A DNA stretch of 64,000 bases, taken from NCBI RefSeq assembly GCF_013408745.1, contig NZ_JACCBJ010000001.1:310001-374000 (forward strand), read 5' to 3'. Below are positions 39,522 to 48,920 of the stretch, one piece after another. The first letter of the stretch is position 1. Each line of letters opens with the position of its first letter. A program made the translations under genes and the position numbers. The notes under the pieces were generated by a model. It did no database searches and was not told the origin of the DNA. It worked only from the letters and a program-made list of their open reading frames with translations. This stretch comes from Leifsonia soli. GTDB taxonomy: Bacteria; Actinomycetota; Actinomycetes; Actinomycetales; Microbacteriaceae.

Positions 39522-42065
39522 GTGCCTGAGAACTTCACTCCCGACGGTGACGGCGCCAACTCGTTCGACGAGTTCCTCGCCCGGTACCTCGCGGGTGAGC
39601 GTGCGCGTAACGCACGCTCCATCGACATCAGCCGCTTCCTCAGCCGGCGCACCCAGGAGATCCTGGCGGAGGCCGGACGGTTCGCGCTGCAGCACGGCCA
39701 CAGCGAGCTCGACGCGCTGCACGTGCTGCGCGTGATGGCCGAGCAGGAGCCGGCCGCCGACGCCATGCGCCGCATCGGCGTCGACCCCTCCCGGGTGGCC
39801 GAGGCCGCCGAGTCGCGCCTGCCCGCCCCGGGCGACGTGATCGAGGCGGACGGCGCATCCATCACCGGGCCGCTTCAGCGCGCCCTCTTCCACGCGTACC
39901 AGGTGGCTCAGGCCTCCGGCTCGACCTACATCGACCCCGAGCACGTGTTCTTCGCGCTCGTGATCGGGCGGGACGCCCCGGCCGGCCGTGTGCTGCAGGC
40001 CGCGGGTGTGACGCCGGAGGCGCTCACCGAGGCGATGCGCCAGAGCACCACCGTCGGCGCCGGTCAGCCCGGCGACCCCGATGCGCAGGGCGACTCGCAG
40101 ACCCCGATGCTCGACCAGTTCGGCACCGACCTGACCGCGCTCGCGCGGGACGGCCGCCTGGACCCGGTGATCGGACGTCTGGACGAGATCGAGCAGACCG
40201 TCGAGATCCTCTCCCGCCGCACCAAGAACAACCCGGTGCTGGTCGGTGAGGCCGGCGTCGGCAAGACCGCGATCGTCGAGGGCCTCGCCCGCGCGATCGT
40301 CGCGGGCGACGTGCCCGAGCAGCTGCAGGACAAGAAGGTCGTCTCGCTCGACCTCGCCGGGATGGTCGCAGGTACCCGGTACCGCGGCGACTTCGAGGAG
40401 CGGCTCACCAAGCTCATGGACGAGATCAGCGACGGCAAGGACGAGCTGATCGTGTTCATCGACGAGCTGCACACCGTGGTCGGCGCCGGAGGGTCCGGCG
40501 AGTCCGGCGGAATGGACGCGGGCAACATCCTGAAGCCCCGTCTCGCCCGCGGCGACCTGCACCTGGTCGGTGCGACCACGCTCAAGGAGTACCGCCGCAT
40601 CGAGAAGGACCCTGCGCTGGAGCGCCGCTTCCAGCCGGTGACCGTCGGCGAGCCGTCGGTGGAGGACGCCGTCCTCATCCTCGACGGGCTCCGCGGCGCG
40701 TACGAGGAGCACCACGGCGTGACCTACACGGCCGACGCGATCCGCGCCGCCGTCGAGCTCTCCGACCGGTACATCTCGGACCGCTTCCTCCCGGACAAGG
40801 CGATCGACCTGATCGACCAGGCCGGTGCGCGCCTGCGCCTGTCGCTGGGCAAGCGCGTCGACTCGTCCGCCCTGATGGAGCGCCTGGCCACGCTGGAGTC
40901 CGAGAAGAACTCCGCCGTCGCGGCCGAGCACTACGAGGAGGCCTCCCGCCTGCGCGACGAGATCGAGGCCGTGCAGCGTTCGCTGGACGAGCTCGGTTCC
41001 GCTCCGCGGGTGGACGCGGTCGTCGGCGAGCCCGAGATCGCGGCCATCGTCTCCCGGTCGACCGGCATCCCCGTCTCGCGCATCGGCGAGGCCGACCGTG
41101 AGCGCCTGGCGCGGCTCGAGTCCGAGCTGCACCACCGCGTGATCGGCCAGGACGACGCGGTCGTCGCGGTCGCGAAGGCCGTCCGCCGCAACCGCACCGG
41201 CCTCGGCGACGAGCGTCGCCCGGTCGGCAGCTTCCTCTTCCTCGGCCCGACCGGCGTGGGGAAGACCGAGCTGGCGAAGTCGCTCGCGTCGTCGCTGTTC
41301 GGCGACGAGAAGGCGATGCTGCGATTCGACATGAGCGAGTTCGGCGAGCGTCACACCGTTGCCCGACTGGTCGGCGCCCCTCCCGGGTACGTCGGCTACG
41401 ACGAGGCCGGTCAGTTGACCGAGCGCGTCCGGCGCAACCCGTACTCGGTCGTCCTGTTCGACGAGATCGAGAAGGCGCACCCCGACGTGTTCAACCTGCT
41501 GCTGCAGGTGCTCGACGACGGCCGCCTCACCGACGGCCAGGGCCGGACGGTCGACTTCCGCAACACGGTCGTCATCATGACCTCCAACCTGGGCTCGGAG
41601 TTCCTGGCATCGAAGAGCGGCGCGCTCGGCTTCGTCCCGATGGGCTCGGACGGCTTTTCCTCGGAGAAGGACATCCGCGACCGGGTCATGGGCAAGCTGC
41701 GCGAGGCCATGCGCCCCGAGTTCCTGAACCGCATCGACGAGATCGTGCTGTTCCGGAAGCTGGACGCCGAGCAGCTGCGCGACATCGTGCGCCTGCTGCT
41801 CACCGCGACGGCCTCCCGGCTGTCCGCCCGCGACATCGCCTTCGAGGCGACGGATGCGGCGGTCGCCTGGATCGCGGACGCGGGCTACGAGCCGGAGTAC
41901 GGCGCCCGTCCGCTCCGCCGGGTCATCCAGCGCGAGGTCGACGACCGCATCGCCGAGCTCATGGTGTCGGGCGAGCTGGAGGAGGGCGGCCGCGTGATCG
42001 TGGACGCCGAGGCCGGCGACCTGCGGGTCGCCGCCGCTCCCGCGGCCTTCCCCGTGGCGGCGTAA
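39522..42065 (+). CDS. Clp ATPase, ClpC/ClpA type
   Basis: An 847-residue Hsp100 unfoldase. GTG 39522 follows CAGGAGA. The N-terminal 25 residues are unusual ([20 protein letters not shown]) before the Clp_N repeats. AAA1 has GEAGVGKT (Lys248), the middle holds a UVR-like [13 protein letters not shown] rather than the long ClpB M-domain, and AAA2 has GPTGVGKT (Lys581). LGF at 702-704 (GALGFVPM) corresponds to the ClpP-docking loop, so it probably feeds ClpP. It differs from the housekeeping ClpC1 at the N-terminus, and the HAIR-like site suggests a heat-shock-induced second Clp. A perfect 20-bp hairpin ends the gene. Confidence 0.88.
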   Translation: MPENFTPDGDGANSFDEFLARYLAGERARNARSIDISRFLSRRTQEILAEAGRFALQHGHSELDALHVLRVMAEQEPAADAMRRIGVDPSRVAEAAESRLPAPGDVIEADGASITGPLQRALFHAYQVAQASGSTYIDPEHVFFALVIGRDAPAGRVLQAAGVTPEALTEAMRQSTTVGAGQPGDPDAQGDSQTPMLDQFGTDLTALARDGRLDPVIGRLDEIEQTVEILSRRTKNNPVLVGEAGVGKTAIVEGLARAIVAGDVPEQLQDKKVVSLDLAGMVAGTRYRGDFEERLTKLMDEISDGKDELIVFIDELHTVVGAGGSGESGGMDAGNILKPRLARGDLHLVGATTLKEYRRIEKDPALERRFQPVTVGEPSVEDAVLILDGLRGAYEEHHGVTYTADAIRAAVELSDRYISDRFLPDKAIDLIDQAGARLRLSLGKRVDSSALMERLATLESEKNSAVAAEHYEEASRLRDEIEAVQRSLDELGSAPRVDAVVGEPEIAAIVSRSTGIPVSRIGEADRERLARLESELHHRVIGQDDAVVAVAKAVRRNRTGLGDERRPVGSFLFLGPTGVGKTELAKSLASSLFGDEKAMLRFDMSEFGERHTVARLVGAPPGYVGYDEAGQLTERVRRNPYSVVLFDEIEKAHPDVFNLLLQVLDDGRLTDGQGRTVDFRNTVVIMTSNLGSEFLASKSGALGFVPMGSDGFSSEKDIRDRVMGKLREAMRPEFLNRIDEIVLFRKLDAEQLRDIVRLLLTATASRLSARDIAFEATDAAVAWIADAGYEPEYGARPLRRVIQREVDDRIAELMVSGELEEGGRVIVDAEAGDLRVAAAPAAFPVAA

Positions 42066-42077
42066 CCCGCCGCGTTT

Positions 42078-42121
42078 CATACAGAAGGCACCGACCCGCA
42101 GGGGTCGGTGCCTTCTGTATG
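42078..42121. terminator. strong bidirectional terminator after clp
   Basis: CATACAGAAGGCACCGACCC (42078-42097) pairs exactly with 42102-42121 around a four-base loop, 12 bases after the clp stop and 11 bases from the convergent stop at 42133. Confidence 0.85.
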
Positions 42122-42132
42122 CGGAGGGAGCC

Positions 42133-43224
42133 CTAGGCGTAGCGCCGAACCGCCGCCCGAATATCCTCGGCGAAGCCGTAGATCTCGTCCAGCGAGGCCA
42201 GCTCGTGACGGGTCTCGTTCTTGTCTTCGTCGAAGAGGCCGAGGTACTTCTTCGATTTCCCATTGAAATGAAGCCGTGCCAGCGGCTTCCGATTGTTGTC
42301 GTCAAGGATGACCGCAAAGTACGACTTGGAATCCCGCTGCGCGACCCGCTGTGGCTTCACTTCGCTGCAGGCGATCGCCTTGATGATCTGGTAGCCCTCG
42401 AGCTCTTCGAGCGTGGTCTCGATCTCGGTGTCGCGGTTCAGATCGTCCTCGGCAGCAGGCTGGCTGCTCACGGTCTCGCCGGGGGCGGGCTCGACCGAGG
42501 CGTAGCTCGCGCCCCCGAGCGCCGTCTTGAGCCGCTCGTTGGCTTGGTCGTTGAGGAACTGCTTTGTTGCCTTCGTGACCAGGGGCGTGAACTGATCGCG
42601 CACGCGCTGCGTGATGACGCCGTCATAGACCCGGCTGATGAAGAATCGGGTCCACTCGTCTTCCGGCTCCCGGAACTGCGTGGCAAGGACCCGCTTGATC
42701 TGACCGATGTACTTGAGTTCCCCCGCCGCGTTGATGACGGATTCCAGATCGAATGAGTCCTTCGTGAGCTTGCGAAGCTCGGCGATCAAGGTCTCGTCGA
42801 TATCCAGTAGATCGAGCACCAGGAAGGGTTTGTCGTCCATCCGGTTCGGAGCGTCGAGGTCTGTATAGAACTGATAGACCTGGCCGTTCGTCAGCACCGC
42901 GACGCGCGCGTTGGTCACCGCGAAGTACCGGAAGAGTTGCGAAGCATTCTCGATCGTCAGAGCTTCCGTCGACTTCTTCGTCTCGATCAGCATCTGAACC
43001 TCGCCATCGCGAACGATGGCGTAGTCGATCTTCTCGCCCTTCTTGATTCCGACGTCCGCGGTGAATTCCGGGACGACCTCCAGCGGGTCGAAGACGTCGT
43101 ACCCCAGCACGTTCGAGATGAACGGCATGACGAAAGCGTTCTTCGTTGCTTCCTCGGTGTGAATGGCCTCCCGCTGGTTGGCGACCTTCTGCGCCATAGC
43201 AGCCAAGACTTCTGCAAACTCCAT
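42133..43224 (-). CDS. lone HsdR N-terminal-type nuclease-like protein
   Basis: A 363-residue protein with the type I restriction R-subunit N-terminal fold and no helicase part. The PD-(D/E)xK core is visible: VVPEFTADVGIKKGEKIDYA, then VQMLIETKKSTEAL with the ExK pair, then LFRYFAVTNARVAVLTNGQV. The C-terminus (residues 270-360) has DSKSYFAVILDDNNRKPLAR and ends AEDIRAAVRRYA. It is richer in A/T than neighbours and uses Lys/Asn codons they avoid, which suggests transfer. Homologues are found as orphan proteins and are annotated as type I restriction enzymes; no HsdM or HsdS is nearby. A defence role is possible but unproven. GGGGAG precedes the ATG. Confidence 0.78.
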   Translation of the reverse strand: MEFAEVLAAMAQKVANQREAIHTEEATKNAFVMPFISNVLGYDVFDPLEVVPEFTADVGIKKGEKIDYAIVRDGEVQMLIETKKSTEALTIENASQLFRYFAVTNARVAVLTNGQVYQFYTDLDAPNRMDDKPFLVLDLLDIDETLIAELRKLTKDSFDLESVINAAGELKYIGQIKRVLATQFREPEDEWTRFFISRVYDGVITQRVRDQFTPLVTKATKQFLNDQANERLKTALGGASYASVEPAPGETVSSQPAAEDDLNRDTEIETTLEELEGYQIIKAIACSEVKPQRVAQRDSKSYFAVILDDNNRKPLARLHFNGKSKKYLGLFDEDKNETRHELASLDEIYGFAEDIRAAVRRYA

Positions 43225-43533
43225 GTGGAACTCCCCGATTGAATCTCACAGAGACACTAGCGATGGTCGGCCCATGGGCGGACCTACGCGGCCCTATTGG
43301 CACCCCAACTGGGGGCGGCTCGCGCGCAGCATGCGGGATCCGTCCGATCAGGCTGGCGTCTGCCCTCGCCGTCATGAGATCGAGTTGACGCAACACGCCG
43401 TCCGTCTCGCACGCGCGACGGCGTGTTGCGTCAACTATGCGGGCGGCCGGAGCGTTCGCATCCTGAACGTCTCCAAAGGCATGCACATGCAAACCCCTGG
43501 ACTCGTCCAGGCGCGGCTGGTTTGTTGGAAGGC
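43225..43533. other. 309-bp divergent gap, HsdR-N / PBP
   Basis: No gene is supported here. The first part continues the lower GC of the HsdR-N gene. It holds the type B palindrome copy 1 (43384-43435). A GTG inside its right arm (43423) is an alternative start in frame with the PBP gene. A GGAAGG sits directly before the chosen GTG 43534. Confidence 0.6.
43384..43435. repeat. type B palindromic element, copy 1
   Basis: Perfect 18-bp inverted repeat GTTGACGCAACACGCCGT / ACGGCGTGTTGCGTCAAC with a 16-base loop, in a divergent gap. This is not a gene end, so it is not a simple terminator here. Confidence 0.92.
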
Positions 43534-46014
43534 GTGCCCGCATCCGATCGACCCCGCAATCCCCGCCTGGCCGCCATCGACGAGCGGCTGGAGCCCGTCA
43601 AGCGCTTCGAGCTGAAGCCCGCCCGTACCCGCGGCGGGCTCGTCGCGCAGTTCCTCGGCCTCGCGCTGGTCGCCGCGGTGCTCAGCTCGCTCTTCCTGCT
43701 GCCCGGCTTCCTGGGAGTCGGCGTCACGGCGGCGGCCGGGGTCAGCGACTTCAACGCGCTGCCCGCGAACCTCCACATCCAGCAGTTCGCGCAGAACTCG
43801 ACCGTCTACGCCAAGCAGGGCGGCCAGGATGTGCCCATCGCCACGTTCTACGCCCAGAACCGGCAGGACGTCACCTGGGACCAGATCGCGCAGACGGTGA
43901 AGGACGCGACCGTCTCGGCCGAGGACCCCCGCTTCTACACCGAGGGGGCCGTCGACATCTGGGGCACCCTCCGCGGCGCCGTCGCCACGGTCGCGGGAGG
44001 CGACGTGCAGGGCGGATCGTCGATCACGCAGCAGTACGTGAAGAACGTCGAAGTGGAGAAGTGCGAGGCGCTCACCAGCCAGAAGAAGGTGGAGGCGTGC
44101 TACGCGGACGCCGCGGGCGTGACCCTCCAGCGCAAGGTGCAGGAGATGCGCTACGCCGTCGAGGTGGAGAAGACCTACAGCAAGAAGGACATCCTCACCG
44201 GGTACCTCAACGTCGTCGGCTTCGGCGGCCAGGTGTACGGGGTGCAGGCGGCCGCGCAGTACTACTTCAACACCACCGCGGCGAAGCTCGATCTCGCCCA
44301 GGCGGCCACCCTCGCGGCCATCCTGAACAACCCCGCGAACCTGCGCATCGACCAGCCGTCGAACGCGGACAACGGTGCCGCCAACGGCTACAAGCTCACC
44401 AAGGAGCGCCGCGACTACGTGCTCGACCGCATGTACGTCACGCACACCATCACGAAGCAGCAGCGCGACGCGGCGAAGGCGACCCCCATCCAGCCGACGA
44501 TCACCCCGACGACGCAGGGATGCGCGGCAGCGCAGCAGTTCAACGCCGCGTTCTTCTGCGATTACGTCCGCGACGTGATCCTCAACGACCCGGCGTACGG
44601 CGCCACCGGGGACGACCGCTGGCAGACGCTCAACCGCGGCGGCCTGAAGATCTACACCACCCTCAACCTCGACCTGCAGCAGGTGGCGCAGGCCTCCCTC
44701 AACGCGTACATCCCCGCCTCCCGCCCCGGCATCGACCTGGGCGCCAGCAACGTGGCGCTGGAGCTGGGCACTGGGCGCATCGTGACCATGGTGCAGAACC
44801 GCACCTTCAACAACACGGACACCCCGATCGACGGGACGACCGCCGTCAACTACAACACCGACGAGGACTACGGCGGCTCGCAGGGATTCCAGACCGGCTC
44901 GACGTTCAAGGCGTTCGACCTGGCGGCGTGGCTGGAGGCCGGCCACGGGCTCTACGAGACGGTGAACGCCTCGCAGCACGTCTTCCCGACATCCGACTTC
45001 ACCAACACCTGCGCGAACATCGACGGTCCCGACTGGCCCGTCACGAACGACGAGGGCTCGGCGAGCCGGCTGTCCGTGATGGCCGCCACCGCCCAGTCGG
45101 TCAACACCGCCTTCGCCGAGATGGGCACCAAGGTCGACCTCTGCTCGATCGTGAACGCCGCGAAGGCGCTCGACGTGCATCCCGCCTCGAAGAGCAACGC
45201 CTGGGTGCAGACGCCGTCGCTGATCCTCGGGACGAACTACATCTCCCCGCTGACGATGGCGACCGCGTACGCGGGCATCGCCGACAACGGCACGGTGTGC
45301 ACGCCGGTCGCGATCGACCGCGTCGTCAACGCCGACGGCACCGACCACAAGGTCAGCAAGACCACGTGCACGCAGGGGCTGAAGCCGGACATCGCCGCGG
45401 GCGTGACCTACGCGCTGCAGGGCGTCATCAAGGGCGGGGGAACCGCCGCGAGCGCCAACCCGTACGACGGCACCCCGATCATGGCGAAGACGGGAACCAC
45501 CGACAACTCGCTGGAGAACTGGCTGATCACATCCACCACCAAGGTCGCCACCGCCACCTGGGTCGGGAACGTGTCCGGCTCCACTCCGCTGCGATCGCTG
45601 TCCTTCAAGGGGGTCGGCGGCGGCAACGTGAAGTTCTCGATCGCCAAGCCGATCCTCAAGGCGGTGAACGCGCTGTACGGCGGAGACGCCTTCACAAAGC
45701 CGACGAGCGCGGTGCTCTACGGGCAGCAGATCACGATGCCGGATGTGACGGGCAAGGCGCCGGACGTCGCGCAGAAGCTGCTCGAGGGGCTCGGCCTCGA
45801 CGTCGCCGTCGACCCGACACCCGTGGCCAGCGACCAGCCCGCGGGCACGATCGCGGCCAGCGACCCGACGGCGGGGACCGAGCTCGAGGACGGGGACACG
45901 GTGACGCTGACGGTGAGCAACGGGCAGGGGGGTCAGGCCACGGACAACCCGGCTCCCGGTGGCAGCAGCAGCACACCGACGCCGACGCCGCCGGGCAAGA
46001 AGAAGGGCGGCTGA
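43534..46014 (+). CDS. class A penicillin-binding protein with PASTA domain
   Basis: About 826 residues. One N-terminal helix (GLVAQFLGLALVAAVLSSLF) anchors the protein; the rest is outside. Residues about 110-290 are the GT51 glycosyltransferase: SAEDPRFYTEGAVD with Glu130 and VQGGSSITQQYVKN. Residues about 410-720 are the transpeptidase with Ser456-x-x-Lys459 in TGSTFKAFD, the SVN motif in AQSVNTAFAE and Lys652-Thr-Gly in KTGTT. A PASTA domain (MPDVTGKAPDVAQKLLEGLG) and a Ser/Thr/Pro/Lys tail finish it. It polymerises and crosslinks peptidoglycan. Start is uncertain: GTG 43534 (GGAAGG too close), TTG 43525 or GTG 43423 in the palindrome. Confidence 0.92.
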   Translation: MPASDRPRNPRLAAIDERLEPVKRFELKPARTRGGLVAQFLGLALVAAVLSSLFLLPGFLGVGVTAAAGVSDFNALPANLHIQQFAQNSTVYAKQGGQDVPIATFYAQNRQDVTWDQIAQTVKDATVSAEDPRFYTEGAVDIWGTLRGAVATVAGGDVQGGSSITQQYVKNVEVEKCEALTSQKKVEACYADAAGVTLQRKVQEMRYAVEVEKTYSKKDILTGYLNVVGFGGQVYGVQAAAQYYFNTTAAKLDLAQAATLAAILNNPANLRIDQPSNADNGAANGYKLTKERRDYVLDRMYVTHTITKQQRDAAKATPIQPTITPTTQGCAAAQQFNAAFFCDYVRDVILNDPAYGATGDDRWQTLNRGGLKIYTTLNLDLQQVAQASLNAYIPASRPGIDLGASNVALELGTGRIVTMVQNRTFNNTDTPIDGTTAVNYNTDEDYGGSQGFQTGSTFKAFDLAAWLEAGHGLYETVNASQHVFPTSDFTNTCANIDGPDWPVTNDEGSASRLSVMAATAQSVNTAFAEMGTKVDLCSIVNAAKALDVHPASKSNAWVQTPSLILGTNYISPLTMATAYAGIADNGTVCTPVAIDRVVNADGTDHKVSKTTCTQGLKPDIAAGVTYALQGVIKGGGTAASANPYDGTPIMAKTGTTDNSLENWLITSTTKVATATWVGNVSGSTPLRSLSFKGVGGGNVKFSIAKPILKAVNALYGGDAFTKPTSAVLYGQQITMPDVTGKAPDVAQKLLEGLGLDVAVDPTPVASDQPAGTIAASDPTAGTELEDGDTVTLTVSNGQGGQATDNPAPGGSSSTPTPTPPGKKKGG

Positions 46015-46036
46015 CCCGCCCGCCCGCCCGGTTCGA

Positions 46037-46942
46037 TCAGGCGGCCCCGACCCTGTCGCCCTGCCAGGCGGCGAGGATGAGCGCCCGCAGCGCGTTCGAC
46101 CGCTCGGCGAAGGCGCGCTGGCGCCGGACATACTCGGCCTTGCCCTCCGGCGTCTCGATGGCGACGGGCTCGGCGCCCCAGGGGCGCATGTCGTAAGGCG
46201 AGGCCCGCATGTCGAGAAGCCGGATGTCGCGAGCCAGCTCGAAAGCGTCCAGCAGCAGCTCGCCGGGCACGAGCGGGCCGAGCTTCATCGCCCACTTGTA
46301 GACGTCCATGCCCGCGTGCAGGCATCCCGGCTGCTCCAGCTCGGGCTGCGTCTCGCGTGTCGGCGCGAAGCGGTTCAGCGGGACCGCGTCGGGGGTGAAG
46401 AAGCGGAACGCGTCGATGTGGGTGCACCGCAGTTCGTGCGACTCCACCACCGCATCCGTCGCCTCCCGGCCGAGCCGCAGCGGAACGGGATGCCGGTGCT
46501 CGTCCTGCCGGTAGACCATCGCCCACTCGTGCAGACCGAAGCAGCCGAACCGGCCGGGTCGCGCAGCGGTCGAGCGGAGGATGCGCTCCACCCCGCGCAC
46601 GAGCGGCGCCTTCTCCCGCTCCAGGGCGGCGTGGTCGACGGCCAGCGATCCGGGCGTCGACCCTGCCGTGTACCAGCGCCAGGCGGAGCGCGCATCCCGG
46701 TCCGCCCCCTCCAGCTCGACGCCCGGTCCGGGGTGCCAGCGCCGCAGCTGCGCGGGGGAGTAGGAGTAGTAGGTGAACAGGAAGTCCCAGACCGGGTGCT
46801 TCTCGCCGCGGGACGCCCGCTCACGGTGGGCGGCCGTCAGGGCATCGGCCCGCTCGGCGTGCGCGCGCTCGCGCGAACGCCAGTCCGGCTCCGCCAGCCG
46901 GGTGGGCGGCAGCGTCGGGCGCTCGAGGGAGGTCAGGGTCAC
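46037..46942 (-). CDS. hypothetical protein (annotated 3-methyladenine glycosylase-like)
   Basis: A 301-residue soluble protein. GTG 46942 overlaps the stop of the HD gene (GTGA), supporting the start. Conserved-looking parts are HPVWDFLFTYYSYSPAQLRR, GRFGCFGLHEWAMVYRQDEH, CTHIDAFRFFTPDAVPLNRF, ELEQPGCLHAGMDVYKWAMK and the C-terminal ERSNALRALILAAWQG. Database annotation of such actinobacterial proteins as 3-methyladenine DNA glycosylase is known to me but I see no glycosylase helix-hairpin-helix; the name is weak. The His/Asp/Glu-rich motifs could bind a metal. It is in an operon with the HD-domain gene. Confidence 0.6.
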   Translation of the reverse strand: MTLTSLERPTLPPTRLAEPDWRSRERAHAERADALTAAHRERASRGEKHPVWDFLFTYYSYSPAQLRRWHPGPGVELEGADRDARSAWRWYTAGSTPGSLAVDHAALEREKAPLVRGVERILRSTAARPGRFGCFGLHEWAMVYRQDEHRHPVPLRLGREATDAVVESHELRCTHIDAFRFFTPDAVPLNRFAPTRETQPELEQPGCLHAGMDVYKWAMKLGPLVPGELLLDAFELARDIRLLDMRASPYDMRPWGAEPVAIETPEGKAEYVRRQRAFAERSNALRALILAAWQGDRVGAA

Positions 46943-47547
46943 CCTTCGAGGATACGTTCCAGCGGGTTGTCGCGGAGCTTCCGCTGCACCCCGCCGTCGA
47001 CGAGCCGGCGGGCCGACGTGTCCGGCTTCCGCTCGGCCTGGTCGGCGACGCACGAACCGAACTCGGCCGCCAGCTCCAGCCGCGGGAACGCTGTCACGAC
47101 CTCGCGGAGGAACTCCGCGGGGAGCTCGCCGTCGCGCGCACCCGAGATGTCGAGCGCGGTCGCGATCTCGAGCAGGTGACCCTCGACATCCATAGCCGGG
47201 TCGACCTCCGGCCAGTTGTGCCGCACGATGACCTCGTGGGCGCGCACGCGTCGGTCGGCAGGCCAGCCGGCGCCCGCGGTGAGGGCGATGGCGACGTGAC
47301 CGGCGGCATCCTCGTAGGCGAGGGTGTTGTTGTCGAACTCCGGGACGATGCCCAGGTCGTGGAGCAGCGCGGAGACATAGAGCAGCTCGTGGTCGGGGGT
47401 GAGGCCGCGCACCGTGGCGAACGCCTCGGCCCACAGCCACGACCGCTGCACGTGGTTCAGCAAGGACGGCGAGTGGTACGCGGTCGCGATCTCGAGGGCG
47501 GCACGGGAGGCGGCGGTGTCGGGGCGGGGGACGTCGGCGATGCGCAT
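46939..47547 (-). CDS. HD-domain protein
   Basis: A 202-residue metal-dependent phosphohydrolase-fold protein. The first metal His is in SLLNHVQRSWLWAEAF, the HD pair in LLYVSALLHDLGIV, and further His/Asp in RVRAHEVIVRHNWPEVDPAM. It is like cyanamide-hydratase-related HD proteins, but the substrate cannot be told. ATG 47547 is chosen; CAGGAT ends six bases upstream, a likely -10 for leaderless translation. It is coupled to the 46037 gene downstream. The 341-bp gap before it contains the GAAACGGAGG motif cluster, which may be part of its control region. Confidence 0.82.
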   Translation of the reverse strand: MRIADVPRPDTAASRAALEIATAYHSPSLLNHVQRSWLWAEAFATVRGLTPDHELLYVSALLHDLGIVPEFDNNTLAYEDAAGHVAIALTAGAGWPADRRVRAHEVIVRHNWPEVDPAMDVEGHLLEIATALDISGARDGELPAEFLREVVTAFPRLELAAEFGSCVADQAERKPDTSARRLVDGGVQRKLRDNPLERILEG

Positions 47548-47630
47548 GTGCTCATCCTGCCGGATGCGGGCGGCCTGCGGGCCGGGCGTGCGGGGAACGC
47601 GGGGCCGGAGGTCGCCCGGGGCGGACGAGG

Positions 47631-47676
47631 GAACGGAGGCGGTTCGGGAGGCGATGAGCCCGAGCGCCTCCGTTTC
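47631..47676. repeat. type C inverted motif pair 1
   Basis: GAACGGAGGC (47631-47640) faces GCCTCCGTTTC (47666-47676), giving a nine-base stem in a noncoding gap. Confidence 0.6.
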
Positions 47677-47811
47677 CCGCCGTCTCCGCCCGGGACGGGC
47701 CGGAACGCCTCCCTTTGCGCCAGATCGCGGCCCGGGAGGCTGCGCCCCGAGCGCCGCGGTGCGTCGGTGAGAAACGGAGGACATCCTGCCGGACACGCCG
47801 AGTGGATGCGG

Positions 47812-47858
47812 GAAACGGAGGAGGGACCGGGCCGCAGGGCCGGCAGCACCTCCGTTTC
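47812..47858. repeat. type C inverted motif pair 2
   Basis: GAAACGGAGG (47812-47821) faces CCTCCGTTTC (47849-47858), a perfect ten-base stem. Another direct copy, GAAACGGAGG, is at 47771-47780. Confidence 0.7.
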
Positions 47859-47888
47859 GGTGCGGCGAGCGGCCGGCCGGCCGGCGCC

Positions 47889-48920
47889 TCAGCCCGCGGG
47901 GTGCAGCACCGCGATGCCGGTCGGCGGCGCGGTGTCCGCCGTCTCGAGCAGCTGCGCGGCCTCGGCGAAGCCGACGGCCCCGCCGACCAGCTGCTGCGGG
48001 TTCAGCCGACCGGAGGCCACGAGGTCGAGCATCTCGGGGTAGGCGGCCGCGGCCATGCCGTGGCTGCCCAGGATCTCGAGCTCCCATCCGATGACGCGGT
48101 CCAGCGGCAGCTCGGGGACGGCGGTCGCGAGCAGCCCGACCTGCACGTGGCGGCCGAGCCGGCGGAGCGACCGGACGGCCGTCGTCGCCGTGTCGGGCGA
48201 GCCGACGGCATCGATCGTCGCGTCGGCGCCTCCGCCGGTCAGCTCCCGCACCCGGTCGTCCGTGTCCGGTGCGGCGACGACCGTGTGCTCCGCTCCGAGA
48301 CGCGCGGCCAGCTCCAGCGCCGCGGTGGAGCGGTCGACGGCGACGACGCGCGCGCCGAGCGCGGAGGCGACCATCACGGCGCTCAGCCCGACGCCGCCGG
48401 CGCCGTACACGGCGAGCCAGTCGCCGGGCCGGATGCGCGCACGGGCCGTCACCGCCCGGTACGCCGTGGCGAACCGGCAGCCCAGGCTCGCGGCCGCATC
48501 GGCGGAGAGGCCGTCCGGCACCCGCACCAGGTTGGTGTCCGCCGCGCGGACGGCGACGAGCTCGGCGTGCGATCCCCAGTGCGTGAAGCCGGGCTGGGTC
48601 TGCTGCGGGCAGACCTGCGCCTGCCCGGCGCGGCACCACTCGCACGCGCCGCATCCGTTGACGAACGGCGCGGTGACGCGGTCGCCCGGCCGCCAGCGGG
48701 TGACGCCGGCGCCGACGGTCTCGACGACCCCGGCGAACTCGTGGCCGGGCACGTGCGGAAGGGCCACGGAGTCGTCGTGGCCCGCCCAGGCATGCCAGTC
48801 GCTGCGGCAGAGGCCGGACGCCTCGACCCGGATGACCGCGCCGCCGTCCGGGACGGCCGGGTCCGCAACCTCCGCGACCTCCACCGGTCCGCCGAAGCGC
48901 TCGTAGTACAGGGCTCTCAC
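47889..48920 (-). CDS. zinc-dependent alcohol dehydrogenase
   Basis: A 343-residue medium-chain dehydrogenase. Catalytic zinc ligands are in SGLCRSDWHAWAGH (Cys) and HVPGHEFAGVVE (His, Glu); the structural zinc Cys cluster is GCGACEWCRAGQAQVC; the Rossmann loop is VYGAGGVGLSAVMVASALGA, followed by VAVDRSTAALELA where Asp favours NAD. It oxidises an alcohol or reduces an aldehyde using NAD(H). GTG 48920 overlaps the Nudix stop (GTGA), so the two are translationally coupled. The operon gives no clue to the substrate. Confidence 0.9.
   Translation of the reverse strand: MRALYYERFGGPVEVAEVADPAVPDGGAVIRVEASGLCRSDWHAWAGHDDSVALPHVPGHEFAGVVETVGAGVTRWRPGDRVTAPFVNGCGACEWCRAGQAQVCPQQTQPGFTHWGSHAELVAVRAADTNLVRVPDGLSADAAASLGCRFATAYRAVTARARIRPGDWLAVYGAGGVGLSAVMVASALGARVVAVDRSTAALELAARLGAEHTVVAAPDTDDRVRELTGGGADATIDAVGSPDTATTAVRSLRRLGRHVQVGLLATAVPELPLDRVIGWELEILGSHGMAAAAYPEMLDLVASGRLNPQQLVGGAVGFAEAAQLLETADTAPPTGIAVLHPAG

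Larger units (their letters stand above)
47548..47888. other. 341-bp gap with GAAACGGAGG motif cluster
   Basis: No gene is supported. The gap contains four clear copies of GAAACGGAGG in both orientations (47771-47780, 47812-47821; complements at 47667-47676 and 47849-47858) and a near copy GAACGGAGGC at 47631-47640. The first and last pairs can form hairpins. The -10-like CAGGAT (47554-47559) for the HD gene is at its left end. Confidence 0.7.

Noticed and set aside
39504-42317. Open frame of over 900 codons opposite the Clp gene
   Set aside because: Same reason: a shadow of a strongly conserved gene in high-GC DNA; no ribosome site or domain.
42133-43224. Complete type I restriction-modification locus
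   Set aside because: Only the R-subunit N-terminal domain is present; no helicase part, HsdM or HsdS in the window.
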